Shown: positions 28,547-37,002 of the stretch, piece after piece
Layout of the letters: each line of letters begins with the position of its first letter
Numbering within the stretch: the first letter of the stretch is position 1
DNA from: Longicatena caecimuris
Lineage (GTDB): Bacteria; Bacillota_I; Bacilli_A; Erysipelotrichales; Erysipelotrichaceae
Assembly (NCBI RefSeq): GCF_004341945.1
Contig: NZ_SMBP01000015.1
Coordinates: 1-64,000 of the forward strand
DNA: 64,000 nucleotides
Reading direction: 5' to 3'
The notes under the pieces: generated by a model
The model's database searches: none
What the model was told of the DNA's origin: nothing
Seen by the model: the letters and a program-made list of their open reading frames with translations, nothing else
Program-made: the position numbers and the translations under genes

Positions 28547-29032
28547 ATGAACAAACAGTTTAAAACAGATGCACAAGATTTTCTTAACAGTGTTCAGGTT
28601 CTGCGCGAAGTGCAGACACCGGAATCGGAAAATCATATGTATGATGAATTAATGCAGGTGAAATTCTTAATGCCAGTAGTAATTCACGGTGAACTTAAAG
28701 AAGGTGCAGATGGGAAACAAATATTGGATGAAAAAACGACGTTTACGTTTCCCTCCCTTGCGACAACAAAAGGCGATCAATATTTTATGGCATTTACAAG
28801 TGGAGAAGAGATGCAGAAATATCCAAACAAAGATAGGATGCATGCCTTGACGTTCACGTTCGATGATTATGCTAAGATTATCATTCAGAGTAAAGAAATA
28901 AAAGGATTTGTCGTAGATCCATACGGGATGAATATCGTCTATCCAAAAGAATTGGTTCTTTCTTTAAAGGAACAAAAGGAAATCAGAGAAAAGGACATAG
29001 AGAGCGCGTGCTTCATGCCCAGGAACATGTGA
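28547..29032 (+). CDS. SseB-family protein, N-terminal part (frameshifted)
   Basis: This 161-residue reading frame holds an SseB N-terminal domain: FLMPVVIHGELK, FPSLATTKGDQYFMAFTSGEE, FDDYAKII and GFVVDPYGMNIVYPKEL. It then runs out of the family pattern at ESACFMPRNM and stops. The next frame continues with the SseB C-terminal domain, so I read the two as one broken gene. AAAGGAG lies nine bases before the ATG at 28547. The family was named for enhanced serine sensitivity in E. coli; its biochemical role is unclear. The gene follows rlmH by 14 bases. Confidence 0.8.
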   Translation: MNKQFKTDAQDFLNSVQVLREVQTPESENHMYDELMQVKFLMPVVIHGELKEGADGKQILDEKTTFTFPSLATTKGDQYFMAFTSGEEMQKYPNKDRMHALTFTFDDYAKIIIQSKEIKGFVVDPYGMNIVYPKELVLSLKEQKEIREKDIESACFMPRNM

Positions 29033-29628
29033 TGATAGGAGAACCTGCGAAAGAGCCCAAGGAATTAAAAGCGGCTTTGAAAGCCTATGCGAAAAAAGAT
29101 AAAATGATTCAAGCACTATATTTACAATTGATGATATATGAGGAACAACAAAGTTATGTCGTTGCAGTAGACGCAGATGCGACGAACCTTAAGGATGTGT
29201 TTGATCAATTAGCAGATGCCGGTAGAAAGCATTTAAAAGGGATGTATTTAGATTTCGTTGCTGTTCATAGTGAATTGGGCATTCATGTGGCAGAAAAAAC
29301 AGAACCTTTTTATAAAAAGATGTTTTATAAGAAATTGGACATCCCTTTCTTAGCTGTTATTGAAGAATGTTTCCATCTGAAAGATGGACGCTGTGTCGTA
29401 GGTGTAAAGGTATTGCATGGAAAGCTTTCTGATAATGGTGAGATTAGTTGTTTGAATGAACAAAGGGAAAGGCTGTTTACTAGTTGTGTACAAGGAATTG
29501 AGTATGGCAGAGAAAGAGTGAAAGTCGCAAAAGTGAATGATACCGGACGATATGGCAGTCATTATGGGATTCTTATGAAAGATCATCCAGAGGATTTTAA
29601 AAAAGGTTATTTTTTGTCAGGTAAATGA
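29008..29628 (+). CDS. SseB-family protein, C-terminal part plus a beta-barrel tail
   Basis: From HAQEHVMIGEPAKEPKEL this frame carries the SseB C-terminal domain (EPAKEPKELKAALKAY, then YVVAVD and DFVAVHSELG). It ends with a segment, FHLKDGRCVVGVKVLHGKL to KDHPEDFKKGY, resembling an EF-Tu domain-2 beta-barrel. To rejoin the upstream frame one base must be lost or two gained around 28999-29008, where the DNA reads AGAGAGCGCG. A dinucleotide (AG or GC) slip would do it. The GTG at 29008 has no ribosome binding site, so I do not think this is an independent gene. The EF-Tu-like assignment is an inference from pattern. Confidence 0.75.
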   Translation: MLHAQEHVMIGEPAKEPKELKAALKAYAKKDKMIQALYLQLMIYEEQQSYVVAVDADATNLKDVFDQLADAGRKHLKGMYLDFVAVHSELGIHVAEKTEPFYKKMFYKKLDIPFLAVIEECFHLKDGRCVVGVKVLHGKLSDNGEISCLNEQRERLFTSCVQGIEYGRERVKVAKVNDTGRYGSHYGILMKDHPEDFKKGYFLSGK

Positions 29629-29689
29629 AAATAAGAAAGTTAAGCAGCATTAATGAAAATGTTTTCAGAAATTATATTGAAAAATAATG

Positions 29690-29718
29690 TTGACATATGC
29701 AAATAAGAGGTGTATCCT
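29690..29718 (+). promoter_or_regulatory. promoter of the T-box/tryptophan transporter operon
   Basis: A perfect TTGACA (29690-29695) and TATCCT (29713-29718) are 17 bases apart. Transcription should start near 29725, just before stem I of the T-box. Confidence 0.8.
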
Positions 29719-29724
29719 AGAAGA

Positions 29725-30005
29725 AACCAAAGACAGAGAGATAAAACAAGATAGGTGCTTACAGAGAGTCCCATTAGCTGGAAAGGGATAGCGATGCCGT
29801 TTTGTAAATGGACTCTGGAGGGCAAGGGGAAACGCGGGAGCTTAGTATCCAAGACGTATGCCAACGTTATCAGGCTAGAAATGTTATTGCATTTTGAATG
29901 AGGTGGGTGTGAAAGTAACAAACACACCAAATCAGGTGGTACCGCAGATGAATGATACAGCATCTGTCCTGAAGTCAGAGGACTTTTAGGACGGATGCTT
30001 TTTTT
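29725..30005 (+). promoter_or_regulatory. T-box riboswitch, tryptophan specifier (UGG)
   Basis: The leader has the parts of a transcriptional T-box. In stem I, CAGAG (29734-29738) pairs with CTCTG (29813-29817) and AAAAC (29743-29747) with GTTTT (29799-29803). The internal loop between them contains GTAAATGGA, which places the specifier at TGG (29809-29811), the tryptophan codon, followed by the usual purine. The T-box sequence CAGGTGGTACCGCA is at 29933-29946. The antiterminator pairs AGG plus GCAGATG with CATCTGTCCT around a seven-base UGGUACC bulge. Uncharged tRNA should stabilise it and allow transcription. The base pairing with the tRNA discriminator is U (29940). Confidence 0.9.
29960..30005 (+). 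terminator. T-box-controlled terminator
   Basis: GCATCTGTCCT (29960-29970) pairs with AGGACGGATGC (29988-29998), 11 bp with one G-U pair, followed by seven T. Its left arm is shared with the antiterminator. Confidence 0.92.
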
Positions 30006-30025
30006 GATAAAGGGAGGTGGTCATT

Positions 30026-30199
30026 GTGTTAAAAAACGCAGAAGAATGGCGATGGTGTATACATTATAACCATAACGTACAAGAAGAAAAGATAAAACAC
30101 AATGTGAAAAGGAAGGGAAACTTATATGAAAAAATTATTGAAGATGGCAGCTGCAGCTGTCTTAGGAACAACGATGTTAGCAGGATGTGGCAACAGTAG
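30026..30199 (+). CDS. candidate Trp-codon leader ORF before the transporter
   Basis: A GTG at 30026 follows AGGGAGGTGG with an eight-base spacer, a better ribosome binding site than that of the lipoprotein gene itself. The frame reads MLKNAEEWRWCIHYNHN with two tryptophan codons at positions 8 and 10, and runs 57 codons to a TAG at 30197-30199. The last 74 bases overlap the transporter gene in another frame. A Trp-rich short ORF behind a Trp T-box recalls rtpLP in the Bacillus anti-TRAP operon, where ribosome stalling at Trp codons adds translational control. The overlap region uses the coding sequence of the other gene, so only the first 30 or so codons are free to evolve. Function is an inference. 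Confidence 0.45.
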   Translation: MLKNAEEWRWCIHYNHNVQEEKIKHNVKRKGNLYEKIIEDGSCSCLRNNDVSRMWQQ

Positions 30200-31115
30200 C
30201 AAGGATGAAAAGGTGCCCACTGTATCCGTTGCCCAAATTGTAGAGCATAAATCATTAAATGAAATTCGTGACAGTTTTAAAGAAGAAATGAAAGCATTAG
30301 GGTATAAAGATGGAGAAAATATTAAGCTTGAATTTAAAGATGCCGGTAATCAGCAAAATACGCTAAATTCTATATTATCAACCTTTGCCGGTAATAACAG
30401 CGATGTAATCGTAGCGATAGCGACGCCAACAGCGGTAACGGCGGCAAATTACAGTGAGGATATTCCTGTTGTCTTCTCTGCTGTCAGTGATCCGATTGGT
30501 GCCGGCTTGATCACGGATTTAAAGAAACCGGATAAAAATATCACAGGAACAAGTGATGAAATTCAAGTTGATCAGATTTTAGCATTAGCATTAGAAATCG
30601 ATCCATCCATGAAAACACTTGGTTTTATTTATAACAGCGGTGAAGCAAATTCGGTATCAAACCTAAAGAAAGCGAAAGCATTCTGTAAGCAACACGATAT
30701 CAAATTGGTGGAAGGCAGTGGTAAAAATATCAGTGAAATTCAAAGTGCCATTTCGGTATTGACCGATCAATGCGATGCGATTTTTGCGCCCAATGATAAT
30801 ACGGTGGCAAGTTCCATCACCGCATTGGTTGAAACTGCAAATAAGAAAAAAGTGCCGGTATATACAGGCGCGGACTCCATGGTAAGTGATGGAGGCTTTG
30901 CGACGGTCGGCATTAATTATACGAACTTGGGAAAAGAAACCGCGAAAATGGTGGATCAAATCTTAAAAGGAAAAGCGGTTGCGGATATCCCGGTAAAAGT
31001 ATTTAAAGATGATTTAAACACTTATATCAATGAAGATACGTTAAAAGCCTTGGGCATCCAGTTACCGGATACGGTGAAAAACCGTGAGAATCTGGTTATG
31101 ATGAAGGGCGAATAA
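30126..31115 (+). CDS. trpX: ABC importer substrate-binding lipoprotein, TrpX-like
   Basis: This 329-residue lipoprotein has a signal peptide ending in the lipobox LAGC (Cys21) and a periplasmic-binding-protein fold of the ABC_sub_bind family. Characteristic segments are DVIVAIATPTAVTAA, IPVVFSAVSDPIGAGL and IFAPNDNTVASSI. Members of this family encoded under tryptophan T-boxes are named TrpX and are believed to bind tryptophan outside the membrane. The T-box specifier here supports tryptophan rather than another ligand. AAGGAAGGG lies about eight bases before the ATG. Permease and ATPase genes follow at once. Confidence 0.88.
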   Translation: MKKLLKMAAAAVLGTTMLAGCGNSSKDEKVPTVSVAQIVEHKSLNEIRDSFKEEMKALGYKDGENIKLEFKDAGNQQNTLNSILSTFAGNNSDVIVAIATPTAVTAANYSEDIPVVFSAVSDPIGAGLITDLKKPDKNITGTSDEIQVDQILALALEIDPSMKTLGFIYNSGEANSVSNLKKAKAFCKQHDIKLVEGSGKNISEIQSAISVLTDQCDAIFAPNDNTVASSITALVETANKKKVPVYTGADSMVSDGGFATVGINYTNLGKETAKMVDQILKGKAVADIPVKVFKDDLNTYINEDTLKALGIQLPDTVKNRENLVMMKGE

Positions 31116-31140
31116 GCAATTTAAAGAGAGGATGAAGTGC

Positions 31141-32025
31141 ATGTCATTAGCTGTTTTGCAAGACGCAATTGAATTAGGGATGATTTTCTCCATTATGTCA
31201 TTGGGTGTCTTTCTGTCGTTTCGGGTATTAAATATACCGGATCTGACCATTGATGGAAGCTTTACGACTGGTTGTGCAATATCGGCAATCATCGCGCAAA
31301 TGGGGCATCCGTTTCTCGGTGTTTTCATGGCTTTTGTGTTAGGCGCCATGGCAGGTGGAATTACCGGCATCTTACAAACGAAATGTCGCATACAGCCATT
31401 GTTAGCAGGCATTTTGACAATGACGGCACTGTATTCCATAAATCTGAAGATCATGGGCGGTCAGCCTAATATTTCGATCTTTGGAAAAACGACGATCTTC
31501 ACTCCGTTAAAGGGAATCTTTGGCGCAAATACCAAAGCTTTCGTAATTCTTGTGATACTATTATTCCTGATGATCTTACTGTATGCCTTTTTAAAAACAC
31601 AGCTTGGTATGAGTCTTCGTGCCACGGGAGATAACGAGGCTATGGTGCGGGCAAGCAGCATTAATTCCGATGCGATGAAAATCATGGGAATCACGTTAGC
31701 GAACGCGCTTGTGGCTTTTGCGGGAGGTATCTTTGCACAGTATCAAAACTTTGCGGATGTCAGTGGAGGCGTCGGTATGATGGTGGTCGGTCTTGCCAGT
31801 ATTATTGTCGGTGAGGCCTTCTTCCGTAAAAAGACATTACCGTTTCAATTTGCGGCAGTCATCAGCGGTGCTATTGTTTACCGCTTTATCTTAACCTTTG
31901 CTCTGCAATTTGGCATTGGCGCAAGTGATTTAAACTTATTCTCAGCAATATTAGTGGCGCTTGCTATTTCATTGCCATATGTAAAAGGAAAGAAAAGGAG
32001 AAGAAAACATGCTGGACTTAAATGA
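31141..32025 (+). CDS. trpY: ABC importer permease, TrpY-like
   Basis: This 294-residue membrane protein has about eight to nine hydrophobic segments and the branched-chain-type permease pattern: GVFLSFRVLNIPDLTIDGSF near the N-terminus and LGMSLRATGDNEAMVRASSI as the cytoplasmic coupling loop. It should form the channel for the TrpX substrate. The ATG at 31141 has AGAGG nine bases upstream; the one at 31132 is too close to that site. Its last 17 bases overlap the ATPase gene. The three-gene order lipoprotein-permease-ATPase is that of trpXYZ. Confidence 0.87.
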   Translation: MSLAVLQDAIELGMIFSIMSLGVFLSFRVLNIPDLTIDGSFTTGCAISAIIAQMGHPFLGVFMAFVLGAMAGGITGILQTKCRIQPLLAGILTMTALYSINLKIMGGQPNISIFGKTTIFTPLKGIFGANTKAFVILVILLFLMILLYAFLKTQLGMSLRATGDNEAMVRASSINSDAMKIMGITLANALVAFAGGIFAQYQNFADVSGGVGMMVVGLASIIVGEAFFRKKTLPFQFAAVISGAIVYRFILTFALQFGIGASDLNLFSAILVALAISLPYVKGKKRRRKHAGLK

Positions 32026-32764
32026 TGTATGTGTTACGTTTTATCCAAACACCAGTAATGAACGCATTGCTTTGGATCATTTATCTTTCCATATAGATGA
32101 TGGTGATTTCATCAGTGTGTTAGGGACAAATGGTGCCGGTAAGAGTACCTTATTAAATGCAATCAGTGGTACGTTGGAATGTGATGCAGGAGAAATCATC
32201 TTGGATGGTCAGGATATCACTTATGCGCCCGAATATAAAAGAGCCAGAGTGATTGGGCGTTTATTTCAAGATCCGATGAAAGGCACGGCTCCCCATATGA
32301 CGATTGAAGAAAATCTGGGACTGGCATATAGCCGAGGAAAACGTACGACGTTAAGTAAGGCTATCAAGAAAGGAGACCGTAAATTCTTTCTTGAACAATT
32401 AGCATCTTTAGGCTTGGGCTTGGAAGAGCGTATTACAACAAATGTCGGACTGCTCAGCGGTGGTCAGCGACAGGCCTTGACGCTTTTAATGGCAACCATC
32501 GTAACACCGAAATTATTACTGCTTGATGAGCATACAGCGGCTTTAGATCCGAAAACGGCCAAACAAGTGATGGACATCACAGAGCGTATGGTGAAAGAGC
32601 ATCATATTACGACGCTTATGATTACACACAACATGAAACAGGCATTGGAATATGGCAATAAGACGATTATTTTAAATGAAGGAAAAATCGTAAAGGTCCT
32701 GGAAGGTGAAGAACGCCGGCAAACATCAGTAGATGATTTGTTGAATATGTATGATTTCGTTTAA
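32009..32764 (+). CDS. trpZ: ABC importer ATPase, TrpZ-like
   Basis: This 251-residue ATPase has Walker A GTNGAGKST, the signature LLSGGQRQAL, Walker B LLLLDEHTAALD with His in the usual Pro place (common in this family), and a switch His in MITHNM. It should power the TrpXY importer. AAAGGAGAAG precedes the ATG inside the end of the permease gene. I found no clear terminator in the 293 bases after it. Confidence 0.9.
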   Translation: MLDLNDVCVTFYPNTSNERIALDHLSFHIDDGDFISVLGTNGAGKSTLLNAISGTLECDAGEIILDGQDITYAPEYKRARVIGRLFQDPMKGTAPHMTIEENLGLAYSRGKRTTLSKAIKKGDRKFFLEQLASLGLGLEERITTNVGLLSGGQRQALTLLMATIVTPKLLLLDEHTAALDPKTAKQVMDITERMVKEHHITTLMITHNMKQALEYGNKTIILNEGKIVKVLEGEERRQTSVDDLLNMYDFV

Positions 32765-32952
32765 TTATACAATCGTATATGGAAGAAAATGGAATAAGAA
32801 ATTGATAGGCATATGTTGCAACATACGTTAATATAATGAACATGCGGTTAATGAAGAGGACCATTTCGCCAAGGAGCTGGCAAAAAGGCACGGAAATTGG
32901 TTCTTGACAAAGCTGCATGTTTTTGCTTGATGACGAATTTTCACGAAAAAGG

Positions 32953-32967
32953 TTGAAAACGCATACA
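32953..32967 (+). promoter_or_regulatory. catabolite-responsive element (cre)-like site before glgC
   Basis: TTGAAAACGCATACA fits the Bacillus cre consensus WTGNAANCGNWNNCW at every fixed position. It lies upstream of the predicted glgC promoter, a position where CcpA can activate. No CcpA gene is in the window. Confidence 0.45.
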
Positions 32968-32994
32968 TAATCTTCAATTTTCTAACAAAAAGGG

Positions 32995-33023
32995 TGGAAA
33001 TTTAAAGCAAAAGCCTTTATACT
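32995..33023 (+). promoter_or_regulatory. probable promoter of the glg operon
   Basis: TGGAAA (32995-33000) and TATACT (33018-33023) are 17 bases apart. The -35 is weak, which would fit the need for an activator. Confidence 0.45.
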
Positions 33024-33057
33024 TAATATATAGTAAATCCTAAAGGGGGGTTTCGAC

Positions 33058-34194
33058 ATGAGACAAAATAACATGCTGGCTATGATCTTGGCCGGAGGTC
33101 GAGGTACACGACTGTATGCCTTAACCAAAAAGATCGCAAAACCTGCAGTGTACTTTGGAGGGAAATACCGAATTATCGACTTCCCGTTAAGTAACTGTGC
33201 CAATTCTAACATCAATGTTGTTGGTGTGCTGACTCAATATGAAAGCGTATTGCTGAACTCATATGCGGCGGCTGGACAGCGTTGGGGTCTGGACGCAAAG
33301 GATAGTGGAGTATACGTGCTGCCTCCACGTGAAAAAGACGGAGCTGCTTTTGATGTATATCGCGGTACTGCCGATGCTATTTCACAGAACATTGATTTCA
33401 TCGATCAGCAAAATCCGGAATATGTTCTGATTCTTTCCGGTGACCATATTTATAAGATGGATTATTCTAAAATGCTGGCTCACCATAAAGCATGTGATGC
33501 AGATGCCACAATTGCAGTATTGCCGGTTCCTATGAAAGAGGCAAGCCGTTTTGGTATCATGAATACGGATGAAACAGATCGTATTGTGGAATTTGAAGAA
33601 AAACCAGAAAAGCCAAAGAGCAACCTGGCTTCTATGGGTATTTACATCTTTAATTGGAAACAACTTCGTAAAATGTTGGTTGCTGATATGGATGATCCTA
33701 ACAGTAATCATGACTTCGGTAAAGATATTATTCCTGCGATGTTGAATGAGAATAAGCGTTTATACGCATATCAATTCAAAGGCTATTGGAAAGATGTTGG
33801 AACTGTTGATTCTTTATGGGAAGCAAACATGGATTTGTTAAGTTCCAATAATGAATTAGATTTAAATGATCCGGATTGGAAGATTTATACAGAAGATGTT
33901 GCCACGGTTCCACACTTTATCGGACCAAAAGGCAAAGTTAATAATGCATATATTAATCAGGGTTGTGTCATCAATGGTGAAATTAATAACTCTGTCCTCT
34001 TCACAAGCGTAAAAGTAGCGGAAGGTGCGAAAGTTAATGACTCTGTGCTAATGCCAAATGTTGAAATCGGAGAAGGTGCAATCATTCATCGTGCGATTAT
34101 CGCAGAAGGCGTGAAGGTAGATGCCGGTGCTGTTGTCGGCAGTCCTGACAGTGAAAATATTGAGCTGATCAGTAAGAGAGTGAGGGGTGAGTAA
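33058..34194 (+). CDS. glgC: glucose-1-phosphate adenylyltransferase, catalytic subunit
   Basis: This 378-residue enzyme makes ADP-glucose from ATP and glucose-1-phosphate, the committed step of glycogen synthesis. The nucleotidyltransferase domain has [12 protein letters not shown], the family form of the ATP loop, [20 protein letters not shown], and [10 protein letters not shown]. The C-terminal third is a left-handed beta-helix of hexapeptide repeats ([20 protein letters not shown]). AAAGGGGGG lies before the ATG. The stop overlaps the ribosome binding site of glgD. Confidence 0.96.
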   Translation: MRQNNMLAMILAGGRGTRLYALTKKIAKPAVYFGGKYRIIDFPLSNCANSNINVVGVLTQYESVLLNSYAAAGQRWGLDAKDSGVYVLPPREKDGAAFDVYRGTADAISQNIDFIDQQNPEYVLILSGDHIYKMDYSKMLAHHKACDADATIAVLPVPMKEASRFGIMNTDETDRIVEFEEKPEKPKSNLASMGIYIFNWKQLRKMLVADMDDPNSNHDFGKDIIPAMLNENKRLYAYQFKGYWKDVGTVDSLWEANMDLLSSNNELDLNDPDWKIYTEDVATVPHFIGPKGKVNNAYINQGCVINGEINNSVLFTSVKVAEGAKVNDSVLMPNVEIGEGAIIHRAIIAEGVKVDAGAVVGSPDSENIELISKRVRGE

Positions 34195-34195
34195 T

Positions 34196-35311
34196 ATGTG
34201 CAATGCATTTGGAATCGTAAATTATGAAGGACCTAATGTAAATGTCAAAGGAATGGAAGACTATCGCCCGGTATCCGCATTCTCCTTTTTGGGAAGATAC
34301 CGTCTGATTGACTTTCCTATTTCTAATATGAGTAATAGTGGTGTTAACCACATCAAAGTGTTTGTTAAGACGAATCCTCGTTCTTTGATTGAACATCTGG
34401 GAACCGGCCGTCATTACAACATCAACTCAAAACGTGGAAAACTGCATATCCTGCCTGCAAAGAATATGGATGATGTGGATTTCTATAACAATGATATCAA
34501 TTCCTATATGTTTAACATGCAGGCAATTGAAGATGTAAATCAGCCATATGTCATCCTTGCTCCTGCACATATGATTTATCGTCAGGATTTCTCAAATCTG
34601 TTGGATGCACATATTGAAAGCGGCGCAGATATTACCATGTTATATCAAAATGTGGATAACGCAAAAGAAGCTTTCATTAACTGTGATGTATTGAATTTAA
34701 ATAAACAAAAAGGCGTTCTTTCTATTGAAAAGAATCGTGGGAACTCGAAGAGCAAAACAATTTCATTAGAAACTTACGTCATGAGTAAAGATTTGTTCAT
34801 TTCGTTAGTGAAAAAGGCGGCTAATATATCATCATTATATTGGTTCCGTGATATTGTAAATGAAGAATGTTCAGAATTGGATATTCGTGGTGTGGCTCAC
34901 CGTGGTTTTGTCGCATGTGTGAACGACTTCAAGAGTTACTTTAATGCGAATATTGATTTATTGGATTACGATAAGGCAATGGACTTGTTTAACAGTGACT
35001 GGCCAATCTATACACGTACAAATGACTCCTGTCCAACGCAGTACTATAGTGATGTCACCGTTCAAAACAGCATGGTTTCCAACGGTTGTATCGTTGAAGG
35101 CGACATTGCGAATAGTGTTATCGGACGTGGTGTTGTCATCAAAAAAGGCGCTGTTATCAAAAACAGTATTATCCTGCCTGGTGCCATCATCGGAGAAGAT
35201 GTGCATATAGAAAATGTAGTAGTGGATAAGAAGGCTAGAATCGTTCGTAAAAAAGAATTGATCGGACATCCTGATCAGCCACTGTACGTGAAAAGGAATG
35301 ATAAAATCTAA
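34196..35311 (+). CDS. glgD: glucose-1-phosphate adenylyltransferase, GlgD subunit
   Basis: This 371-residue paralogue of GlgC keeps the fold (SFLGRYRLIDFPISNMSNSG and a hexapeptide beta-helix ending in GAVIKNSIILPGAIIGEDV) but lacks the GGRGTRL nucleotide loop at its N-terminus. GlgD proteins form mixed tetramers with GlgC and tune its activity; this pairing is typical of Bacillota. The ATG at 34196 overlaps no sense codon of glgC but sits right after its stop, with GAGGGG upstream. The longer GTG frame at 34187 is unnecessary. It shares one base with the ATG of glgA (TAATG). Confidence 0.93.
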   Translation: MCNAFGIVNYEGPNVNVKGMEDYRPVSAFSFLGRYRLIDFPISNMSNSGVNHIKVFVKTNPRSLIEHLGTGRHYNINSKRGKLHILPAKNMDDVDFYNNDINSYMFNMQAIEDVNQPYVILAPAHMIYRQDFSNLLDAHIESGADITMLYQNVDNAKEAFINCDVLNLNKQKGVLSIEKNRGNSKSKTISLETYVMSKDLFISLVKKAANISSLYWFRDIVNEECSELDIRGVAHRGFVACVNDFKSYFNANIDLLDYDKAMDLFNSDWPIYTRTNDSCPTQYYSDVTVQNSMVSNGCIVEGDIANSVIGRGVVIKKGAVIKNSIILPGAIIGEDVHIENVVVDKKARIVRKKELIGHPDQPLYVKRNDKI

Positions 35312-36750
35312 TGGCAAGAATATTGATGGTCGCATCAGAAGGTCTTCCTTTTATTAAAAGTGGAGGGCTGGCAGATGTTGTAGGTTCCTTACCTCAGGAG
35401 CTGGTGAAAAAAGGACATGAAGTTCGTGTAATCATGCCTATGTATTTAAAAATAGCACAGAAGTTTCATGAGGAAATGCAGTTAGAGGCACAATATAGTG
35501 TATCCATTGCTTATCATGAAGTACCTGTGAATATTTGGTCTACAACACGTAAAGAAGTTAAATTTTATTTCGTAGAACATAAAGGATACTTTGAACGTGA
35601 TGGCTTGTATGGTTATATCGATGATGGTGAGCGTTTTGCTTACTTCCAGAAAGCCGTATTAGAAATGTTGAATCAGCTGAATTACTTCCCGGAAATCATG
35701 CATTGTCATGATTGGCACACTGGTATGTTACCGGCAATGTGCAAAGAAGGGCACAGCTTTGATGAGCGTTATCGCAATATCCGCTTTGTTTATACGATTC
35801 ATAATCTCGCATTCCAGGGTAATTTCGGACCTGAGATGCTGGATAGTTGCTTAGGCTTAGATTATCGTATTTTCGATAATGGCAATGTCCGCTATGACGG
35901 TGGCATCAGCTTTATGAAATCGGGTATCTTGTATGCGGATAAAGTAACAACGGTATCACCTACGTATTCACAGGAAATCTTAACACCACAGTATGGTGAA
36001 CATATGGAAATGGTATTAAACATTCGTAAGTATGATTTATGGGGTATTACCAATGGCATCGATATTGAAATGTGGAATCCGATGAGTGATCCGGATGTAC
36101 CATACCATTACAATAAAGTAAATGTAGCGAAAGAGAAAAAAGAAAATAAGATGGCATTACAGAAAGAACTTGGTCTTACGGTAGATCCTAATGTGATGTT
36201 GGTTGGGGCAGTATCTCGACTGACATGGCAAAAAGGTTTTTATCTGATGATGGAAAAACTTTCTGAAATCTGTGCAATGCCAATTCAAGTGGCCATCTTA
36301 GGTAGTGGGGAAAGCGGAATCGAAGAGAAAATGCGTCAGCTAGAAGAAGGCAATAAAGGTAAAATTGCATTCTATAACGGATACAGTGATTCTTTAGCAC
36401 ACCGTATTTATGCGGCAAGTGATTTATTCCTCATGCCATCTCTGTTTGAGCCATGTGGTATTTCACAGTTAATTTCCATGCGCTATGGAACATTACCATT
36501 AGTACGTGAAACAGGTGGATTGAAGGATACGGTAACTCCGTATAATGAGTTTGATAAGACTGGAAATGGATTCAGTTTTGCGAACTATAATTCAGATGAA
36601 ATGGTGCAGGTTATGTATAATGCAATAGATGTATACTATAACCGTCCAGAGGATTGGAAGATTCTTGTACGCAATGCTATGAATACAGATGTCAGCTGGG
36701 AAAAGAGTGCTGAAACCTATTGTCAGTTATATGCCCAGTTACATCCTTAA
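35311..36750 (+). CDS. glgA: glycogen synthase (ADP-glucose)
   Basis: This 479-residue GT5 glycosyltransferase extends alpha-1,4-glucan chains with ADP-glucose. It starts with MARILMVASEGLPFIKSGGL, the KxGGL sugar-nucleotide loop, and shows CHDWHTGMLP, TIHNLAFQG, GAVSRLTWQKGF and the C-terminal MPSLFEPCGISQLISMRYGT site with the catalytic Glu. Length is normal. It is translationally coupled to glgD and closes a glgC-glgD-glgA unit. No branching enzyme or phosphorylase is in the window. Confidence 0.96.
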   Translation: MARILMVASEGLPFIKSGGLADVVGSLPQELVKKGHEVRVIMPMYLKIAQKFHEEMQLEAQYSVSIAYHEVPVNIWSTTRKEVKFYFVEHKGYFERDGLYGYIDDGERFAYFQKAVLEMLNQLNYFPEIMHCHDWHTGMLPAMCKEGHSFDERYRNIRFVYTIHNLAFQGNFGPEMLDSCLGLDYRIFDNGNVRYDGGISFMKSGILYADKVTTVSPTYSQEILTPQYGEHMEMVLNIRKYDLWGITNGIDIEMWNPMSDPDVPYHYNKVNVAKEKKENKMALQKELGLTVDPNVMLVGAVSRLTWQKGFYLMMEKLSEICAMPIQVAILGSGESGIEEKMRQLEEGNKGKIAFYNGYSDSLAHRIYAASDLFLMPSLFEPCGISQLISMRYGTLPLVRETGGLKDTVTPYNEFDKTGNGFSFANYNSDEMVQVMYNAIDVYYNRPEDWKILVRNAMNTDVSWEKSAETYCQLYAQLHP

Positions 36751-36761
36751 CCTGTAGATAT

Positions 36762-36787
36762 AGGACAGCCTTTGTGCTGTCCTTTTC
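36762..36787 (+). terminator. terminator of the glg operon
   Basis: AGGACAGC and GCTGTCCT pair around a six-base loop, followed by TTTT. Confidence 0.85.
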
Positions 36788-36909
36788 CTATTGAATGGAT
36801 GTTTCAATAATCATCCCCATTTCCTTAAAGAGTGCCACATGTTAGAAAAGAGTGAAAAGGTAGAACTTTACCATCTGCCTCTGGTAATGAAAATCTTTTC
36901 AAAACTATA

Positions 36910-36938
36910 TTGACTTCAAAACAGATAATCATTATAAT
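36910..36938 (+). promoter_or_regulatory. promoter of guaB
   Basis: TTGACT (36910-36915) and TATAAT (36933-36938) are 17 bases apart, about 65 bases before the ATG. No purine riboswitch fold was seen. Confidence 0.8.
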
Positions 36939-37002
36939 GTATTAAAATATCAATTATAAATCGGGAAAGTTTATAAGTTGAGTAGAAAAGGAGATGTGAA
37001 CT

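Noticed and set aside
36790-37002. Purine riboswitch before guaB
   Set aside because: I could not find the three-way junction core sequences, and an ordinary promoter explains the region.
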